DNA of 64,000 nt. Source: JAAOIF01 sp965217125. Lineage in GTDB: Bacteria > Pseudomonadota > Gammaproteobacteria > PS1 > Pseudothioglobaceae. Shown piece by piece: positions 44,531 to 52,649 of the stretch. The stretch covers positions 930,001 to 994,000 of the forward strand of contig OZ244244.1 in assembly GCA_965217125.1 (NCBI GenBank). Direction: 5' to 3'. Position 1 is the first letter of the stretch, and each line of letters starts with the position of its first letter. Under the pieces are notes generated by a model. It was not told the origin of the DNA. It worked only from the letters and a program-made list of their open reading frames with translations, and ran no database searches. Made by a program: the position numbers and the translations under genes.

Positions 44531-45838
44531 TTATTTTTTATTGTCTAAAATTTCATTGCACTTAATAATCACATCTTTGTAATTTTCAAATACTTTTATA
44601 AACTCAGCAACAAAATTATCTACCGCTTCACCCTCTTCTATGATTTTGTCAAAAAAATCGCCTTCATAGTGCAATACCCAATCTAAATGCCATTTACTAT
44701 TCCTTGGTTTAATAATTCTCTTCTCTTCTAACATTTTTTTTATATTATCGTCTATTCTTAACTTGTTAAAATCTACAGTTTCATCTAATCTGCCAACTCC
44801 AAAATATGAAGATAAGAAGTTAGTATAATCAAATGCAAAATGGAATAAAACTTTAGAATCTTTAGATTGTCTAATTTTTAAAGATGAATAATTATTATCT
44901 TTATCATAACCACCTACAACTTCCCAACCATCTACAACCTTTTCTTGTAGCTTTAATATTGAACTTTTAAAAAACTTTTGTATTTCTTCTTTTCTAAAAT
45001 CACTATAGGATTCATGAATCTCTTTCATTGTTTTCACTAATTCTTTTTTATTCTCTTTTTTCTCTAAATATTCATTTAAATTCATAACTTTCTCCTTATA
45101 AGTGCCATATAATTTTTCAATTACTTCCTGATATTGGCTAATGCCCTCTGACAAATTAGTGATATTGGCAATTTGTTGATGTGATTTTTTCAACCATTTT
45201 GTAATTTGATTGTTGTAATTAAGATTTATAAACTGATATTTTCTGTCTTTGTTTTTACCTCTGCCAATAATCTTTTTATTTTCTACATAAAATCCATCAG
45301 GACAATTTTTTTCGTCATTAGGCTCATCTTGTTCAAACTCTTTTTCACATAAACTATAATTTGATGGTTTTTTTCTATTCATAGAAAGATAAACCGCCAC
45401 CAAATCATCACTGGTTAAACCTTCGTTCTCTTTATTTATTGTCTCAATATAGCGTTTAATTTGTGCATGCTGGTCGCCTGCCCAAATTTTATTTTCAATA
45501 ATAATATGCTTATTGCCATCAGTAATGTAAATATCAATATTTTTATATTCACAATACACCTCACAAGCATTTAAATCTGTAAAAAAATCTTTAATACCAC
45601 ACTCGTTCAAAAACAAACCTAAAAATAAATCACCCTGATAATGGTTTTTATTTGGGCTTAGTAAAAATGCCAAAAATCGTGAATGCAAACGCACTTCATC
45701 ATGCTGTTTAAGTAATGTTGTAAAGATATTAAAATCATTCAAACCTCGCATTTTTTGCTGCTGTTGTAAATGCTTAAAATCGTTAAAAATACCAATAAAA
45801 TCATCTATTTTTTCAGTTATCATTTTTTTATCATTCAT
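44531..45838 (-). CDS. PD-(D/E)XK nuclease superfamily protein (PDDEXK_4 type)
   Basis: A 435-residue protein with the PF14281-like core: LHSRFLAFLLSPNKNHYQGDLFLG followed by the catalytic block NIDIYITDGNKHIIIENKIWAGDQ (D...ExK). Such proteins are common in defence islands, often as stand-alone predicted nucleases. The C-terminal half is helical and charged with no known domain. The first codons (MNDKKM) and the preceding bases are identical to those of an internal start in the neighbouring fused gene, a sign of cassette duplication. Confidence 0.75.
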   Translation of the reverse strand: MNDKKMITEKIDDFIGIFNDFKHLQQQQKMRGLNDFNIFTTLLKQHDEVRLHSRFLAFLLSPNKNHYQGDLFLGLFLNECGIKDFFTDLNACEVYCEYKNIDIYITDGNKHIIIENKIWAGDQHAQIKRYIETINKENEGLTSDDLVAVYLSMNRKKPSNYSLCEKEFEQDEPNDEKNCPDGFYVENKKIIGRGKNKDRKYQFINLNYNNQITKWLKKSHQQIANITNLSEGISQYQEVIEKLYGTYKEKVMNLNEYLEKKENKKELVKTMKEIHESYSDFRKEEIQKFFKSSILKLQEKVVDGWEVVGGYDKDNNYSSLKIRQSKDSKVLFHFAFDYTNFLSSYFGVGRLDETVDFNKLRIDDNIKKMLEEKRIIKPRNSKWHLDWVLHYEGDFFDKIIEEGEAVDNFVAEFIKVFENYKDVIIKCNEILDNKK

Positions 45839-45843
45839 AATTT
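45820..45843. repeat. 24-bp start-site repeat, copy 1
   Basis: Covers the ATG and first codons (MNDKKM) of the PDDEXK_4 gene. Identical over 24 bases to 46653-46676, which covers an internal start of the DnaQ fusion gene. Upstream of this copy the RBS is weak (AGAG). Confidence 0.9.
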
Positions 45844-45903
45844 ACTCTTATTATTTTTTATTCAATGCTTGTTATTTTATGTTGTTATTTTATTTTGAGA
45901 GGT

Positions 45904-47613
45904 TTATTTGTTTTCATTAAGTAGTTTTCTGATATTTTTACCCATTTTATTTAAAAGATAATAACTATTCAAACCATAAGAGCCGCTAAAAAATGGAATA
46001 ACCACAACTAAAGTTTTATCCACTTTCACATGGTAATAAGTTCGCTCATGTTGATTAGAATCCGACTTTCCTTTAAATTTTCCCACCTGAATATCTTCAA
46101 TATTTTCACTGCCTGCAAAACATACTAAAAAATCTTTTAGATAATCAATACCTGTGCAAATAATCAATTTAGGCTTATGCTTTTCTCTTAACTTTAAAAA
46201 TTTAGGAAATCTATTGAAGAAACACCATAATTGATAAATATATTTGCTTCCAAATCCTGTTATTTCTTTTAATTGATTGTCACGCCAGTATTGATGGCTA
46301 GTATCTTTAAAAGCAACTGGATATAGGTTTAATCTAAAAACTTCATTTCCTTCTAGTTTTTCAATGTATTTTTGATATTTTTCAAGATCTATCTCATTTT
46401 GACAGTTATCATCATAAATTGCTGTATAAAGTTTTGCAAGACTGCGTCCATAAGTGTATTTTTGATGTTCCTCCCATTTATAATCGTCATTCAAATTGAT
46501 GCCTTGCTCTATATCTTTTTTCAAAGATTCTTTATCTGAATTCATTCCACCCCACTCAATGCCGCATACCCAAACTTTTGATTTATTTAAGTCGCCACCA
46601 TCACAGCCAGATAAACCTTTGACCCATTCTTTAAACTGTGTACTCATTTCACTCATTTTTTTATCATTCATAATTTTCTCCTGTTCATCTTCTACTATTT
46701 TTAATTTAACCACATTTTTATTCTCAACTAAATAGTTAAATTTTTCATCCAAAATCTCAACAATCTTTGGAGTCATTAAACAAAGATCTGCATAAGTATC
46801 TACATCCTCAATACTAAGATAAGCTTTAACAACTACTATTTTTCCCGATGCAATTAAATTGTCTAATATGCCTACAGTCCAGCCATTTTTCTCTGGGTTA
46901 AAAATATACATTTCTACCGAAATACTTTGCCCACCCATAGATGCAATGGCATCAACATAGCATTCATCAGTTTTCGGATATAATTTATATTCAATTATTT
47001 TACAAAACAATTGGATATTCCCTATCTCTGGAAATTTTCCATACAACTCTTCAAGCTCTTTAATTGACGCTTCTTTGATTTTATTATCCAATTGCTTATC
47101 ATCAGCTGTTATAGATAAATAAACCTGTGCCACAATGTGCGCATCAAGCAATGTGCCATCTTTAGAGATTTTGCCAGCATCAATATCAAGATGCTGACAA
47201 AGTGCATCAAGATTGCACAACTTTTTAGGGTATTGTTGCTTGCAGATTTTCAGCATATCAATAACCGTGCATTTATCTTCGATACTTTTATTAATGCCTA
47301 TGATTTGCAGCTCGTTGTTTAAAAATTCCAAATCAAACGGCGCATTATGAATAACCAAAGTTGCATCCCTAATGTAGGCTAAAAATTCTTGTGCAATGGC
47401 TGAAAATTGAGGCTTATCTTGCAAAAAATCATCTGTAATGCCGTGAATTTTTTCCGAGCCACCAACCGAACTATTAGGATAAATATATTGATGATATTCA
47501 TTATCAGTGATTTTGCCATCAATAATCTCAACACCGGCAATCCCAATAATACGATGCCCGTCTTTGGTTTCAATGCCTGTTGTTTCAACATCCAATGCCA
47601 GTAATTTTTTCAT
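45904..47613 (-). CDS. DnaQ-like exonuclease fused to UDG-fold-like domain
   Basis: A 569-residue chimera. Residues 1-170 are a DnaQ/epsilon-type DEDD exonuclease: LLALDVETTG (Exo I), VIHNAPFDLEF (Exo II), and DGTLLDAHIVAQVY (Exo III), but the catalytic His of HGALLDA is Asp here. Residues ~185-315 are an unrecognised linker domain. From Met 315 (base 46671) comes a separate-looking domain (FKEWVKGLSGCDGGDL, VWVCGIEWGG, LNLYPVAFKD, KLIICTG, VIPFFSGSYGLNS) with UDG-superfamily-like organisation. An intact RBS precedes that internal Met, so the chimera probably arose by in-frame fusion of two genes. Start at ATG 47613. Confidence 0.7.
   Translation of the reverse strand: MKKLLALDVETTGIETKDGHRIIGIAGVEIIDGKITDNEYHQYIYPNSSVGGSEKIHGITDDFLQDKPQFSAIAQEFLAYIRDATLVIHNAPFDLEFLNNELQIIGINKSIEDKCTVIDMLKICKQQYPKKLCNLDALCQHLDIDAGKISKDGTLLDAHIVAQVYLSITADDKQLDNKIKEASIKELEELYGKFPEIGNIQLFCKIIEYKLYPKTDECYVDAIASMGGQSISVEMYIFNPEKNGWTVGILDNLIASGKIVVVKAYLSIEDVDTYADLCLMTPKIVEILDEKFNYLVENKNVVKLKIVEDEQEKIMNDKKMSEMSTQFKEWVKGLSGCDGGDLNKSKVWVCGIEWGGMNSDKESLKKDIEQGINLNDDYKWEEHQKYTYGRSLAKLYTAIYDDNCQNEIDLEKYQKYIEKLEGNEVFRLNLYPVAFKDTSHQYWRDNQLKEITGFGSKYIYQLWCFFNRFPKFLKLREKHKPKLIICTGIDYLKDFLVCFAGSENIEDIQVGKFKGKSDSNQHERTYYHVKVDKTLVVVIPFFSGSYGLNSYYLLNKMGKNIRKLLNENK
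46653..46676. repeat. 24-bp start-site repeat, copy 2
   Basis: Identical to 45820-45843. Covers the internal ATG at 46671 and following MNDKKM codons in the DnaQ-UDG-like chimera. Confidence 0.9.
46669..46683 (-). promoter_or_regulatory. Internal ribosome binding site and start codon in the chimera
   Basis: On the minus strand CAGGAG (46683-46678), six-base spacer, ATG (46671-46669). It is in the same frame as the upstream exonuclease and would give a 255-residue stand-alone UDG-like protein. Such a strong RBS has no reason to be in the middle of a gene unless the start is, or recently was, used. Confidence 0.7.
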
Positions 47614-47697
47614 AACATCTTCCAAAATTGATTATTTAAAAACACAGTTTAATGTGCTTTAAAATCAATTAACAGAGGCAGATATGCTTAATGCGAC

Positions 47698-48507
47698 TTA
47701 TTTTGTCGTGTTCAATATTTTTAGTGCTTCGGTTTTTGTTTGTTCAAAATTTTTACCACGGTATGCAGGGTGGTATAATCTTATAGCCTTGCATTTTAAG
47801 TTTTTAAAATTTATTTCAGCAAATTTAAACCCATTGTCTGTTTTATGCTCAATCTTGCTATCAATATCAAATTTATATTTAACATCCTTGTATCCACTCC
47901 AGCCAAAGAAAATAATAATATCTGGTTTTAATATACAAATTTCTTTATCAATAATATCTTTAAAATATTCTCTCTCAAACTTTTTAATCTTAGAGTTGAC
48001 TCCAGTTCCCTTCTTTCTCCCTACTTTTGAAATGTTATTCCAAACAACATAAGAACCTTCTAATCCATCTTCAAAAAACTTTACCCCTCTCCAAAAAGGT
48101 CTTCTTTTTTGCTTCTTTTTTAACCTTCTTTTGCTATTAATATAAGGTTGATTCTTGTTACCAGAAAAATACTCTTTATTTTCACTAAGAAGCATAAAAT
48201 AATCGTTCATCAAAAAGCTAATATAAAGTTGTTGTTGCTCATCATCAGAAAAATCCTCTTTATTGCCAGTTGGGCGTTTTAAATGTTCTTGCAAGAATTT
48301 AATATCTTTACCGCCAAATTCACCATGCCAGCCATAAGTTTCTTGCCCAAAAATCATTATTTTTTTATCTGCTTTTTTATAATCCTTTTCGTCAATTTTT
48401 ATTAATAAAGGGCTAGATATTTGTGCATTTTGATTTTTATACGCTTGCTTTGCTTTGTCGTAATAACTGTTATAAAGTTTTTCCAGTTTCTTATTTATGC
48501 CGCTCAT
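47698..48507 (-). CDS. UDG-superfamily-like protein of unknown function
   Basis: A 269-residue protein with a uracil-DNA-glycosylase-like arrangement: IMIFGQETYGWHGEFGG near residue 60, VVWNNISKVGRKKGTG in the middle, ICILKPDIIIFFGWSG, and AIRLYHPAYRG close to the end. UDG-fold proteins without glycosylase catalytic residues recur in defence islands. Start at ATG 48507 with AAGGAG seven bases before it; an earlier TTG at 48537 lacks an RBS. It is divergent from the WYL regulator and upstream of the DnaQ-UDG chimera. Confidence 0.62.
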   Translation of the reverse strand: MSGINKKLEKLYNSYYDKAKQAYKNQNAQISSPLLIKIDEKDYKKADKKIMIFGQETYGWHGEFGGKDIKFLQEHLKRPTGNKEDFSDDEQQQLYISFLMNDYFMLLSENKEYFSGNKNQPYINSKRRLKKKQKRRPFWRGVKFFEDGLEGSYVVWNNISKVGRKKGTGVNSKIKKFEREYFKDIIDKEICILKPDIIIFFGWSGYKDVKYKFDIDSKIEHKTDNGFKFAEINFKNLKCKAIRLYHPAYRGKNFEQTKTEALKILNTTK

Positions 48508-48536
48508 AATATTCTCCTTAGTTAATAGAACCAACA

Positions 48537-48549
48537 TTGTAACTTACAA
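48537..48549. promoter_or_regulatory. Palindromic candidate operator in the divergent WYL/UDG promoter
   Basis: TTGTAA-C-TTACAA is a perfect 13-base palindrome 15 bases before a TATAAT box (48564-48569) that would serve the WYL gene. It lies between the two divergent genes, the usual place for an autoregulatory operator. Confidence 0.45.
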
Positions 48550-48603
48550 AATATCATTTCACTTATAATATCGCATTATTATCAATTTTTAAAAGCAAAA
48601 GCC

Positions 48604-49599
48604 ATGAGTAAAAAAGTAACTTACAAAGATTTTCAGTTGTTAAAAACCATTCCGAGTACGGGGAAAATTAGCGTTACACAAATATTGAAAAAACTTCAGG
48701 GGCAAGGTTTTCAGCTGGACAAACGGACTATTCAGCGGGATTTAAACAGTCTCAGTGTGTTTTTTGCTATTCAAACCGATGGCAATAAAGATGTGGCTGG
48801 TTGGTCTTGGAAGCCTGAAGCGGATAAATTAGAATTGCCCTCAATGAGTCCTGATGTGGCACTTAGTTTGCAGATTTTACAAATCCATCTTGCGCGCTTT
48901 ACCCCGCCTAATGTGTTTACACAATTGCAGCCTTATTTTAAGAATGCAGATAAATTATTAGACACACTGAGCGATAATCACCTCAGCACTTGGCAAGATA
49001 AAATTGGCACACTTTCACGAGTGCAACCTTTAATAACGCCAAATATTGATATTGAACAAATGGAGAAAATCTACACTGCTGTGCTATTAGAAACACAAAT
49101 TAACGCGACTTACGCGCCACTTGGCGAAGATCCAAAAAAGTATAAAATCAATCCTTTTGGTATTGTTGTCGTTGATAGGGCTTTGTATTTAGTTTGCTCA
49201 TTATGGCAATATGATGACATCAAACAATTTGCACTACATCGCTTTATTGAAGTGGAAAATACAACAAATAAAATCAAAAAACCTGCTGATTTTAAATTGC
49301 AAAAATACATAGATAAAGGTAATTTTTTGTTTCCTAAAAATGGCAATGACAAAATCGAATTATTGATAAAAGTTAGCCAGTATTGGGCAGATTATTTGCA
49401 TGAAAATAAACTATCAAACAACCAATTAATTAAGAAAAATGCCGACAATTCCTCTAATCTTTCTGCCACTGTGCAAAATACACAACAATTGAAATGGTGG
49501 TTACTAAGCATGGGTAGCGATGTTGAAGTAATTCAGCCTAAGGCTTTGCGTGAAACGATGATTCAAAACATTCAAGCACTGGGTAAAAAATACAATTGA
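48604..49599 (+). CDS. WYL-domain transcriptional regulator
   Basis: A 331-residue DeoR-type regulator. The N-terminal winged helix (TVTQILKKLQGQGFQLDKRTIQRDLNSL-like, here VTQILKKLQGQGF) is followed by a WYL domain (residues ~150-235, INATYAPLGEDPKKYKINPFGIVVVDRALYLV) and a C-terminal WCX-type extension (VEVIQPKALRETM). Related BrxR/CapW-type proteins repress defence operons until a nucleic-acid ligand is bound. It is the only plus-strand gene of the island and faces the UDG-nuclease block. Confidence 0.87.
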   Translation: MSKKVTYKDFQLLKTIPSTGKISVTQILKKLQGQGFQLDKRTIQRDLNSLSVFFAIQTDGNKDVAGWSWKPEADKLELPSMSPDVALSLQILQIHLARFTPPNVFTQLQPYFKNADKLLDTLSDNHLSTWQDKIGTLSRVQPLITPNIDIEQMEKIYTAVLLETQINATYAPLGEDPKKYKINPFGIVVVDRALYLVCSLWQYDDIKQFALHRFIEVENTTNKIKKPADFKLQKYIDKGNFLFPKNGNDKIELLIKVSQYWADYLHENKLSNNQLIKKNADNSSNLSATVQNTQQLKWWLLSMGSDVEVIQPKALRETMIQNIQALGKKYN

Positions 49600-49614
49600 C
49601 AGGCTTTTACTAAC

Positions 49615-50829
49615 TCAGATAATTTGCGCATTGTGCATTGGTAATTCAACGCCTATTTTCTTAAAATCTTTGAATTGTGCTATATAGCTGGCGTTATCCC
49701 ATAAATTACTTAATTCATTTTTGCCGCCTTTTAATGGGTAAATAATCAGGCATTTGGCTAGTTCATCATTTTCAAAACCTAATTCTTTACGGATTTTTGT
49801 ATCCCTGCTATAGCCTGATAATTGGCGAATGTCTTCAATTTCATAACCGTTTTTATATTTTTTTGGCTTGTATTTAGTATCAATAATCATATCGTCTATT
49901 AAAAAATCAACTTTGCCATAATTACCTTGTGCTTGATATTCAACTTTATTATCTTCCAACAACAAAGCATAAACATATTGTTCAAATAACAAACTCATAT
50001 CAATATAAAACGGTGGGGTGAGGTTTTTAGTGTGGGTATTTTTTAGATTATAGGCAAAGCGTTTTAGGATCATTTTTGCCAAACTCAACCCTTGAGAATA
50101 CTGCTTAAAAAATGCGTTATTGTTAAAATTTTTAAGGTTTTGAATATTCATCTCATCACTCACTAACTCAAACGGTGAAAGACAATAAGCCAAAGTTTGC
50201 TTTAGGTTATTATCTGTTTTTATGCTTGATTTTGCTAAATAAGATTGCACAAATTTTAAGGCTTTTTTCAGTAAGCGATTTTCCAAACAATTTATACCAA
50301 ACTCTTGATAATCACAAACAGTTTTATGATTTTGCCCTTGAAAAATATTGTGTTTTAAAGTGTTAGCAATATTGATTTTGCCCTTAACTTTGGCGTTAAG
50401 ATTTTGCCGAACTGGATAATAACCCTTTTTTAAGCCTTTTTTAACTATGGATTTAACCACCTGTAAAAAATGAATGATTAACAATGGAGTTATCTCAAAA
50501 TTATTGCTATCTAACTGGATTTTTGGCTGCTTAAAATCAATATGATAAATTTTTGCTAATTGTTGGCTAACTTTTGGGTGTTTAAAACAGCTTAAAAACA
50601 TTTTCAAATAATCTAAATCTTGTATTTTTGGCTCAATTTGTAGTGCTAATTGGTTTTCCTCTAGCCAACACGCACCGATAAAATAGCTGGTTTTTAAAAC
50701 TTGTTTTTTATCTTCCCAATCATAATACAAACCACAAAACCGCTCGCCCTTAAATTCGTTAGTAACCCCGTCTAAAGCACAGCCAAAATTTTGTATTAAG
50801 GTTTGATGTTCTTTGGTTTTAATTAACAT
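49615..50829 (-). CDS. McrC-family nuclease subunit, second copy
   Basis: A 404-residue McrC-like protein: N-terminal adaptor region (FKGERFCGLYYDWEDKK; LALQIEPKIQDLDYLKMF), KGKINIANTLKHN, and the PD-(D/E)XK core VDFLIDDMIIDTKYKPKKYKNG. In McrBC the McrC subunit cuts modified DNA when driven by the McrB GTPase ring. Its ATG overlaps the RelE stop by one base, so translation is coupled to the toxin gene. It has no McrB of its own nearby; it may share the one at 52649. Confidence 0.83.
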   Translation of the reverse strand: MLIKTKEHQTLIQNFGCALDGVTNEFKGERFCGLYYDWEDKKQVLKTSYFIGACWLEENQLALQIEPKIQDLDYLKMFLSCFKHPKVSQQLAKIYHIDFKQPKIQLDSNNFEITPLLIIHFLQVVKSIVKKGLKKGYYPVRQNLNAKVKGKINIANTLKHNIFQGQNHKTVCDYQEFGINCLENRLLKKALKFVQSYLAKSSIKTDNNLKQTLAYCLSPFELVSDEMNIQNLKNFNNNAFFKQYSQGLSLAKMILKRFAYNLKNTHTKNLTPPFYIDMSLLFEQYVYALLLEDNKVEYQAQGNYGKVDFLIDDMIIDTKYKPKKYKNGYEIEDIRQLSGYSRDTKIRKELGFENDELAKCLIIYPLKGGKNELSNLWDNASYIAQFKDFKKIGVELPMHNAQII

Positions 50830-51077
50830 TAGATTTTTTTATACACATCGCCACGACTGTCTATCATTGAGATGCAAATTGTTGTTGAGTTTTTATAATA
50901 AAAAATAATCCGATATTTAGCAACTCTCAGGCGGTATGTTTTTGGTGTATTTTTACCAATAATAATGCTAATATCGCCCTTGGGAATATTAATAATTGCT
51001 TGATGGATTTGTTTTTGTAGTGGGCGATTATATTTGGCGAATTTTTTAACAAACTTTTTTGCATAAAGAAATTTCAT
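50829..51077 (-). CDS. RelE-family toxin
   Basis: An 82-residue RelE/ParE-superfamily protein (FVKKFAKYNRPLQKQIHQAI; TYRLRVAKYRIIFYY; VDSRGDVYKK-like ending MIDSRGDVYKKI). Family members cleave mRNA on the ribosome. It overlaps the antitoxin gene by four bases and the following McrC gene by one, and appears full length. Confidence 0.87.
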   Translation of the reverse strand: MKFLYAKKFVKKFAKYNRPLQKQIHQAIINIPKGDISIIIGKNTPKTYRLRVAKYRIIFYYKNSTTICISMIDSRGDVYKKI

Positions 51078-51322
51078 AAATTGAATTTTTTAGTAAATTC
51101 GTCTTCTGTTGTCCATTCATCTGCTTTGATGATGGCTAAAATTTCTTGTTCGTCTTTTGCCGCTAAAACTAACTGTGCTTTTGCATTTTCTTTTGTTTGT
51201 GTTTGTAAATAAAGACTCAACCCATCACGCACCATTTGCGAAATAGATTTTTTAGTAATAAAACTTTGCGCCCTTGCTTGGTCGTAAAGTGCTTCGTTAA
51301 TCGTTAAATTTAGTCTGTGCAT
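51074..51322 (-). CDS. RelB-type antitoxin
   Basis: An 82-residue antitoxin with an N-terminal ribbon-helix-helix-like segment (HRLNLTINEALYDQARAQSFITKKSISQMVRDGL) and an acidic C-terminal half that would wrap the toxin. A TATAAT-like box and AT-rich repeats (TGTATTTATGTATTTAC, ~51341-51359) upstream suggest its own autoregulated promoter inside the Mcr operon. Confidence 0.85.
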   Translation of the reverse strand: MHRLNLTINEALYDQARAQSFITKKSISQMVRDGLSLYLQTQTKENAKAQLVLAAKDEQEILAIIKADEWTTEDEFTKKFNL

Positions 51323-51395
51323 AATATTTTTTCCAAAGTGATGTATTTATGTATTTACATTATACTGTATTAAAATCATCAGTGCTACGCAAAAT

Positions 51396-52649
51396 TTATG
51401 CATTATGTGAAAACTCAATGTCAAAAGGACAAATTCTTAACCATAAATCATCTTCAAATTTATAACTAAAAGATGTGTTAAATTTTTGCCATTTTGGATA
51501 AATCAATACCACTTTTTTCACTCTGTATTGTTTGCCATAGGCATATAATTGATACATATCGCTTTGCCTGATACCTTTTTTATTGTCATTACCGCCCCAT
51601 TGATTTTTTTGATTTTCATCAATCAATTTCCACTTAGTATCCAAAATATAAACTGGCTTTTTATTGTTTGAAATAACCATGTCTGGTTTCATTGTAAAAA
51701 CACCTTTATTTTTAAAATATGCCAATGGTTTCTGTGGTTTTTGCTCTGTTAATTGATAACCCTGTGGCAGTTGTTTAGCTAGTATTTTTGCCACATATTT
51801 TTCAAATAATCGCTCCATTGGAATTAAAAACGAAATTCCTGCATTTTTGTCTTTTAATGTAAAGGGGCTTTGTTGGTTTAAAATCAATTTCAACCACGGG
51901 AAAATTGGCTGATAATAAGCCATATCACGGCTTTTTGACCATTTTGAAAAATCATATTTATAATTTTTTGATAAAGGCACTTCGTCAAAAAACATTAAAA
52001 AATGTTTGGCTAATTTTTGGTTTTGATTGCTTTTGCTCCACTTTAGCACTTGCAATAACGCACAATGAATCAGGCGATTTTCAGCACGATTAGGCGAAAA
52101 AACATCATATTCAATATGAAATAAATGCTGTTTATGTGGCGGCTCATTAAGCTGTTTATGGGTTTGTAACTGCCCTTTTAAAAATTTTTCTTGCTCGCTA
52201 ATATTCTGATAATCCCGACGAATTCCTTGCTTTATAATTTTACCTAAACACCCTAAAAACCAGCCTATTAACACTTCTGGCAAAGGCTGGTTTTTAAGTT
52301 GTAAATCGGCATTAGTGGTTGGAATAAAAGGCAGTTTATACACCACTTTTAGCATTTTTTCTAAAGTCTCACGACTTTTATCAGCATCATTTTTATCGCT
52401 GATTTTAGGCAAGATTTCAATTTGCGTGCCATCGGTAGTTGTAATCACCCCAACAAAGTTTTGCACCTTTAAAACATCAGATTTTTTGAATTTTAAAAAG
52501 CGATTTTCTTTATTATCAGAATTAGCAAATTTTTCTAATTCTTTAAAAGCACTGGACTTTAGATAAATTCTATCTATATTTTCACTGGCATTTTCACTAT
52601 TTTTGCCTTTGTGAATTTCACTCCATTCACGAATGCACAAAGATTGCAT
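51396..52649 (-). CDS. mcrC: 5-methylcytosine restriction nuclease subunit McrC
   Basis: A 417-residue McrC. The N-terminal region (FVGVITTTDGTQIEILPKI; FLKGQLQTHKQLNEPPH) contacts McrB in characterised systems. The nuclease core is KPDMVISNNKKPVYILDTKWKL (D...DxK) near residues 310-330. Its ATG overlaps the McrB stop by one base, a translationally coupled McrB-McrC pair. Confidence 0.88.
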   Translation of the reverse strand: MQSLCIREWSEIHKGKNSENASENIDRIYLKSSAFKELEKFANSDNKENRFLKFKKSDVLKVQNFVGVITTTDGTQIEILPKISDKNDADKSRETLEKMLKVVYKLPFIPTTNADLQLKNQPLPEVLIGWFLGCLGKIIKQGIRRDYQNISEQEKFLKGQLQTHKQLNEPPHKQHLFHIEYDVFSPNRAENRLIHCALLQVLKWSKSNQNQKLAKHFLMFFDEVPLSKNYKYDFSKWSKSRDMAYYQPIFPWLKLILNQQSPFTLKDKNAGISFLIPMERLFEKYVAKILAKQLPQGYQLTEQKPQKPLAYFKNKGVFTMKPDMVISNNKKPVYILDTKWKLIDENQKNQWGGNDNKKGIRQSDMYQLYAYGKQYRVKKVVLIYPKWQKFNTSFSYKFEDDLWLRICPFDIEFSHNA

